Assembly (NCBI GenBank): GCA_030248135.1
Contig: JASANC010002542.1
Coordinates: 1-64,000, forward strand
Direction: 5' to 3'
DNA from: Theristus sp. LFF4_11
Lineage: Eukaryota > Nematoda > Chromadorea > Monhysterida > Xyalidae
DNA: 64,000 nucleotides
Below are positions 58,521 to 64,000 of the stretch, one piece after another; the first letter of the stretch is position 1; the number at the start of each line of letters is the position of its first letter. The translations under genes were made by a program, and so were the position numbers. A model generated the notes under the pieces. The model saw only the letters and a list, made by a program, of their open reading frames with translations. It was not told the origin of the DNA and ran no database searches.

Positions 58521-61500
58521 TTATATCTTTGTAATTCGTAGCTAACCTGATACATTCAAAAAATAGTTGTTTTGCAGTTACTCAAAAATGGATTTATCAA
58601 AAATTTGACATGATTCTCTGCTGTCAATCAATATACTGCTGCGGTTTTTTTAGTTTTAAGGAGTGAAAATGCAATGCAATGCGTCACAGATTAGACATAC
58701 AATGTACATTGTATACATGACTTGTAAACATGCACCTTCACGCTGACGTGTGCGGTTCAGGTTCAGTCTGAAGGCTTTTTAATTTATGAAAAGTGCTTAT
58801 ATGCCCATGTAGCATTTATACTTGCATACCAGTATAGCACAAATGACGTGTGTTGTCGTCGAAACGTGCACACGTACAATGTACAGTTACAGGGTGCACT
58901 CAATTTGAGTGAGTAGAGGTTTTAAAAAAGTTTCAATTCGGGTGAATGGCGCTTCAGAGCGCAGGCTTTGTTGAATTTCTCGAACAATATTTTAGCGTGC
59001 ACGATGCACGACGTTTTCGACGAACAAAACATGGTAAACTTTTGCTTTGAACAATTTTGGACTCGCTGTACAGCCAGCGGAAAAAAAAGCGCAAGACCAA
59101 ATCGGCTTGTTATCATATCTATGGCTAAACAAACTTCGGGCACAGCATTCCATCTACAAACGGTCATTATGGAACTGAGGCTAATGTTTTGTGACAACTC
59201 ATAGGCAGAACGTATCAAAGAAAAGGCATTTTTCACAGAAACACGGTACAAAATCGGAACGGTAAAAAAAGTAAGATAAGTCTTAAAAAAGTGACTGCTT
59301 CTTTTACTTCGATTCGAATTCGAACATGTGTTCACTTTGTCTTGACTGGATTTTGGTTGCATATGTACCAGTTTGAAAGCTCAGAGGTTTAGAAGCTTAG
59401 AAAATAAAAACACCTTTTCCCCATACTAAACAAATAGTACTTTTCATAGTTTCCCACTCCAATTAGTCCAGATATATGAGTCAGAGACTCAGAAGAAATT
59501 CACTTAATTTTGCTCATTGATCGGCTCTATCAAAAGAAGTGAACAACTACAGAACAAAACCATCTGTATAAAAACACAAAAAAACGGATACAACGCACGA
59601 AAAAACGGTTCATATATAGTGACTGTTTTTTACTTGTACACATGGCAATTTCGACGTTCTGCTGAATGGGCAATTTTGCGGTACGCGCTCGCGCAAAAGG
59701 ATATTAGCGCCGTATAGCACTGATATGACAGCTTGAGTCTTGAAAACTGCTGTTCGTTCGAAGAAAAAAGCGTTATTGTACATCGTTCATGTAACTATGA
59801 CGATGAAGCTACGGAATTTTTGTGATAATATAGCAGCTTTTCTGCTGACTGCGTTAGCTGCACAGAACTTATGATTCAGATTTGCCGTTTCGAAAATCGC
59901 ACACTGTTTCAAGAAGACTTTCATGAAAAAAAACTGATTCAAAATTTTTTTCTTGCGACTGGAGCTTCAGCTTCTTGAATGAATTTCGACAGCAATTCCA
60001 GACCACTACTTCTGCAAGTGCACTTGTGCTTCGGTTTGTGCCGTTACACGAATGGATCATTTAAAAAAAGGCAATAAGCAATGCATCAAAGTGTCGCGCA
60101 AAAAAAGTTGGTCAAAAAGTAGCGATAGAAACGCGTGTTTCAAGAAAAGGCGGTTTGAATGAAAGAAGCATCCCATGTACGGAGTACGGTCGTATTACGC
60201 TACCTTCACCAAGAAAACGTGGCTACTAAAAATTTGCTGCAAAATTTGCTACCAAATTGACCACGCGTGTTACATGTAGCACTAGCATGCGTTGTAAAGT
60301 GACCATACTACAGTGTTAAACGCCTTTTCAGCGCTCATATAACACGGAGCGAGAATCTAGCGCCACTTTGGTAGCCAAATTAGTGGCCCCGTTCTCTCCA
60401 GTGACGGAAGCATTGCTTACGATGGTATGATCGTGTTGAGACCGAAAACGGTTTTACCGTACTCTGTGAAACTTACAGAATTCTGGCATTTTGGCTGTGC
60501 TCAACATGTGCAACAGAAGCTGAATGAGAAAACGGCAACAAAAATGCGAACAATATGAAAAAAGAACCGCTAGAACATGCGCTACGAAACAAGCTTGATG
60601 CTGAAAAAATGTGTGTGACGAAACAAAATGGCGCAGACAGAAAAAAAACTCCATCTATTGAAAACCGACCGACAAAAATCGTGCCACACAGTTGAAAATG
60701 GTGCATTTTGTGTCCTTTGCTAGAACAAGAAAAAACACCGATTATAGTTTCAAGGGGTTACTTTCACATCAGTCGTCGAACTTCTACACAGGGGGCACAG
60801 AAAAATACTGTATATTGAAAAATTTGTGTTTAGAAATTTAAACCATTCATTAAACAGCCCAAATTATCACCGCCCCAGCCCGAATGAGCAGCCAATATAA
60901 TAAGCAGCGGAAGAGTGTTCAAGCAAATTCGGGCTACATCTGTTGGTTTTAAAAACAACTTTTGGATTTTTGTGATTCGACTTGCTGCGCAAATGACTTT
61001 CACCAAGCTCTCATGAACGCACAAACACGCATCACGCCCTTGCAATTTTGCTCATTTTTCAAATGAGATAAAAAAGTCTAACTAAAAATTGAACGAAACA
61101 CACACAGAAACGCTATTTTTGTGAAATTGAATAACAACAACGCTACATTGTCGTCCGTTTCCATTCATTTTGTTCGGTGCCCAGCGAATGGTATATGGGT
61201 GAAATTAATGTTCATAGCTGTGCACTTGTGACAACCGGGGTGGGCGCCTGTATGTGCAATGTACGCACATATGAGCGGGTTTTGTTTGTTTTTCATCATG
61301 CGGTTTTGCAGTTATCCCCGAAATGAATGAAGGAGAAAGCGGAAAATAATTGAAATTTCGGTGTCATCAGTTGACTTTTCACTGCAAAAAGAAATTCGTT
61401 CATTTGTTCAGGCTGAAAAACTTTGGAAAGCGGTAATACCTATGCGTGTTGTTGTTGTCGGCTCACGTACATACCTACATTGTATGTCAATTTCAAGAGA

Positions 61501-63399
61501 AAAAATAGCCTTTGTAGACTGCAACCACCACTGAATTCGCTGGGTATGTGTTTAAACAGGTTTCAATAATCCCCATGGGGGATTATTTTGGGGGATTATT
61601 TGGAAATCGCGCGCCGCTAAAAATGACGCCGGGGATCATTCTGTGATAAGGGTTCAAAGAGGATGAACAACGAACGGGATCACGCAAGGAATTCCAGCGC
61701 GGCCAATTAAAAATGTCCGAACTGGGTGTCCGGCGCCCGTGTCCACTGCGGTGGTTTTGCTACTAACTGTTAATATCAGCTACGCGTCACAGGACACCGT
61801 GGCGGACTCTCAGCAGTCAGAGAACACCCCGACAGACAGGACATTCATACGGACAGGACAACGGACACCAGTATAGCCGCATCCGTTACCGAACCGTACC
61901 ATGTGCATTTTGGCAAACCGTACCGAAAATTTGTTTGGGATTTTGAATCGAACCGAAATGGACACTATGCATATGCACGTCGGCCATTTTTATTTAGCGT
62001 GCGTCCAAGCATTTCAGAGATTCCCGAATAAAGTTCAAGAAGAAAAAAAACGAGCAAAGCCGCCAGTAACAGTGCGAGTGTTCTGCGATGCAACGCTTGT
62101 CGCCGTATCTCGAGGCAGCTTTTCAGTGTTTCATCCCTCAAAATATCAACCGCGTGCCTTCAGACTCAGTGCACTGTTATTAATGCAGGTCATAAATTTC
62201 GAAACTCCACTGCAACGTAAAATAATCGCAGACTCCCGTGTGGCCATGTGATGTGATTGCAATCAGTTTGGCACCAAGTATAAGACTGTCGCTTCAGTGG
62301 CAAAAGTGAATGTATGATCTTGCATTATTGTTTTGTTTCAGAAAGGGACAGGACAAGGATACAGACAGGCTACCGATTTTTATAAACTACTTCCATCGTC
62401 TGGTTTGGTACTTTTTTTGAAAAGTCTGCCGCAGAAAAGGCGAAAAGGCATATAATGATACGAAAGCCAACAAAAAAAGGTTCAAAACAAAACTAACACA
62501 CACCGGAAACTGGTTCAATGTGAAATCATGACCAAAAGTACATATACTGGCTACATTTCGTTTCAAGCAACCGATGAAAACTAGTCATTGCCCTGAATAC
62601 TAATAATCAGAAAAAAAAACTGTTCGGTCATCTCGAAATGTCAAGTTGAAGTTCAGACTTTTATCCGGAGTAAACCGCCGCTTGCTGTTCGTGCCACAAA
62701 GTCGCTGAAACATGTGAATTTCAGCTTTTCAACTGAAGCAAGAAAATTTAGCGCTCCAATAATGTCTGTAACGTTTTTTCTGAAACGCACACTCAAATGG
62801 GGGAACTACATTTTTGTGCCATGAGAACGTAGTTCGGAACAAAAAGAACGCATTTATAAGCTTCTCTCTCACAGTTTTTCACATTTGTTTCAAAACAATT
62901 GTTTCTTTATCAATTACATCCTTTCGTTTTCGTTTGCTCAATCGTGATCTAAAAGAGTGTTCGGTTTGCATAATGAACTGTTTTTAACATTTTGCATGCT
63001 TATTTTTGTCCGGTGTTCAAATGATTTTCAGGAGCTATGTTGCGGAGGTTAACGGGTATACGACGACATGCATCATTGTGTACCCGTGACATCATTGAAA
63101 TTTGATACAATTTCTATTGCCCAACAAAATCGACGATAGAAACGAACTTATCACAAAGAAAACGCAAAATAAACAACTATCACAAGGTCGATTCATTTGA
63201 ACCTGTCAAATGGAATGATAACCTTGAGAAGGTCTTCCTTTTTCAAGTATCCGCGGGTCCCATTTTTCAGCAGACAAAAACCCTGACAATTGCAAAAACG
63301 CGTTTTTGACAGCGGCGGTTCGCGAGACATCATTCCGTTTGACAAATGCCAACAAACCACCAATAATACACATATACCGAATGGTATCAACTAGCACTA
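58521..63399. other. Long spacer, no convincing gene
   Basis: Open frames at 58922-59362 (minus), 61901-62251 (plus) and 63193-63390 (minus) have no recognised motif or splice support. The last may belong to the 3' untranslated region of the membrane protein gene. Confidence 0.45.
61518..61607 (+). mobile_element. MITE family 2 internal fragment
   Basis: CTGAATTCGCTGGGTATGTG to CCCCATGGGGGATTATTTTG. Both termini and the G-rich ends are lost. Confidence 0.7.
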
Positions 63400-63826
63400 T
63401 CAACTATCATTCAACACCAAATACCCGTTGTTTCGTTCAACTATATTGTTATCCCCGCTATTCGTGATGACAGCCGCCAGCTGCTCGCTGACAGCGTCTG
63501 CCACCGTGGTTGAGCTCGTCTGATATTCCACGTTCAAAATGTGACCATTGTCCGCATTATGACTCCGATTCCGTCCATTCTCGATGGCCGATTCCGGCGA
63601 CGTCGCCACATCCGCCGCATCCGAGTACGCGACGCGATCGCGCAGATCGACAAAGTCAAAGCGCGGCGCCCGCTGGCAGCCGATGTGCAAGAGCGCCGCG
63701 CACAGGCACAGCGTGGCGTAGTGCGCCCCGAGCGACAACACCTCGACCGCGCTGAATGCCGCCCACGCGACGCCGGCGTCCTGGCCGATGTTGCGGTAGT
63801 CCAACTGTGTGATGATATCGACGAAT
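63400..63826 (-). CDS. Last exon of a probable membrane protein, 5' part off the window
   Basis: Acceptor TTCACTCAG at 63827-63835; the exon then runs to a TGA with 141 codons. It begins FVDIITQLDYRNIGQDAGVA and a hydrophobic segment EVLSLGAHYATLCLCAALLH follows (probable transmembrane helix), then a polar tail with many Asn, Ser and Asp (NADNGHILNVEYQTSSTTVA) and no further helix, consistent with a cytoplasmic or lumenal C-terminus. Family not recognised. Upstream exons are expected beyond 64000 or in 63850-64000. Confidence 0.6.
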
Positions 63827-64000
63827 CTGAGTGAATGACGATGATGGCGTTGCGCGGAGAAGTAGCATGAACGTTTTTCAGGTTTTGCGACTGAAATGCG
63901 TTTGCAGACGTAGAAAGGAAACCAGTTTCAATGCTTGTGTGGCAATTCAAAGCAGACTAAGTGACCCGGCCAACTATGCAGTTTCGATGTGGCATAACTC

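Noticed and set aside
58922..59362. Minus-strand 146-residue frame, considered as a transposase fragment
   Set aside because: No DDE, zinc finger or other motif could be seen; basic and Ser-rich by composition.

Overview
This window is animal DNA, most likely from a nematode. Genes are cut into many small exons (GT-AG introns, with three apparent GC-AG exceptions), introns and spacers are AT-rich and full of small inverted-repeat transposons, and there are three tandem short SH2-tyrosine kinase genes of the kind greatly expanded in nematodes. No ribosomal RNA, operon, CRISPR array or viral gene was seen. Exon models were built by hand from splice signals, reading phase and recalled family motifs; all complete models close in frame.

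Layout. 0.8-9.1 kb (+): a 14-exon OGFOD1/Tpa1-type prolyl hydroxylase with all Fe(II) and 2-oxoglutarate residues; one intron holds a three-layer transposon nest. 9.2-18.3 kb: transposon-rich, with a small acidic minus-strand ORF and a tandem Helitron pair whose insertion point is confirmed by an unfilled paralogous site in the same window. 18.4-34.7 kb (-): three tandem eight-exon Fes/Fer-like SH2-kinase genes with matching intron positions. The first (C, 5' most) looks intact, the second (B) has lost the SH2 FLVR arginine, and the third (A) keeps FLVR but has lost the ATP-binding lysine, glycine loop, DFG aspartate, APE proline and activation-loop tyrosine. 35.2-39.1 kb (+): a TBC1D20-type Rab GAP, head to head with kinase C. 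43.2-46.4 kb (-): a Cys-loop ligand-gated channel subunit with an anion-type PAR motif. 50-63 kb: no convincing gene, but a degenerate mariner copy with long inverted repeats, two tRNA-like units and an ACGC/ACGT-rich minisatellite. 63.4-63.8 kb (-): last exon of a probable membrane protein that runs off the window.

The genes do not form one pathway: oxygen-dependent ribosomal protein hydroxylation, tyrosine phosphorylation signalling, ER/Golgi Rab1 control and ligand-gated chloride current. The most notable biology is the kinase triplet with complementary domain loss. The most notable genome structure is the set of well-delimited mobile elements (hAT-like with 8-bp duplications, Helitron dimer, TA-flanked MITE families, Harbinger-like MITEs, mariner).
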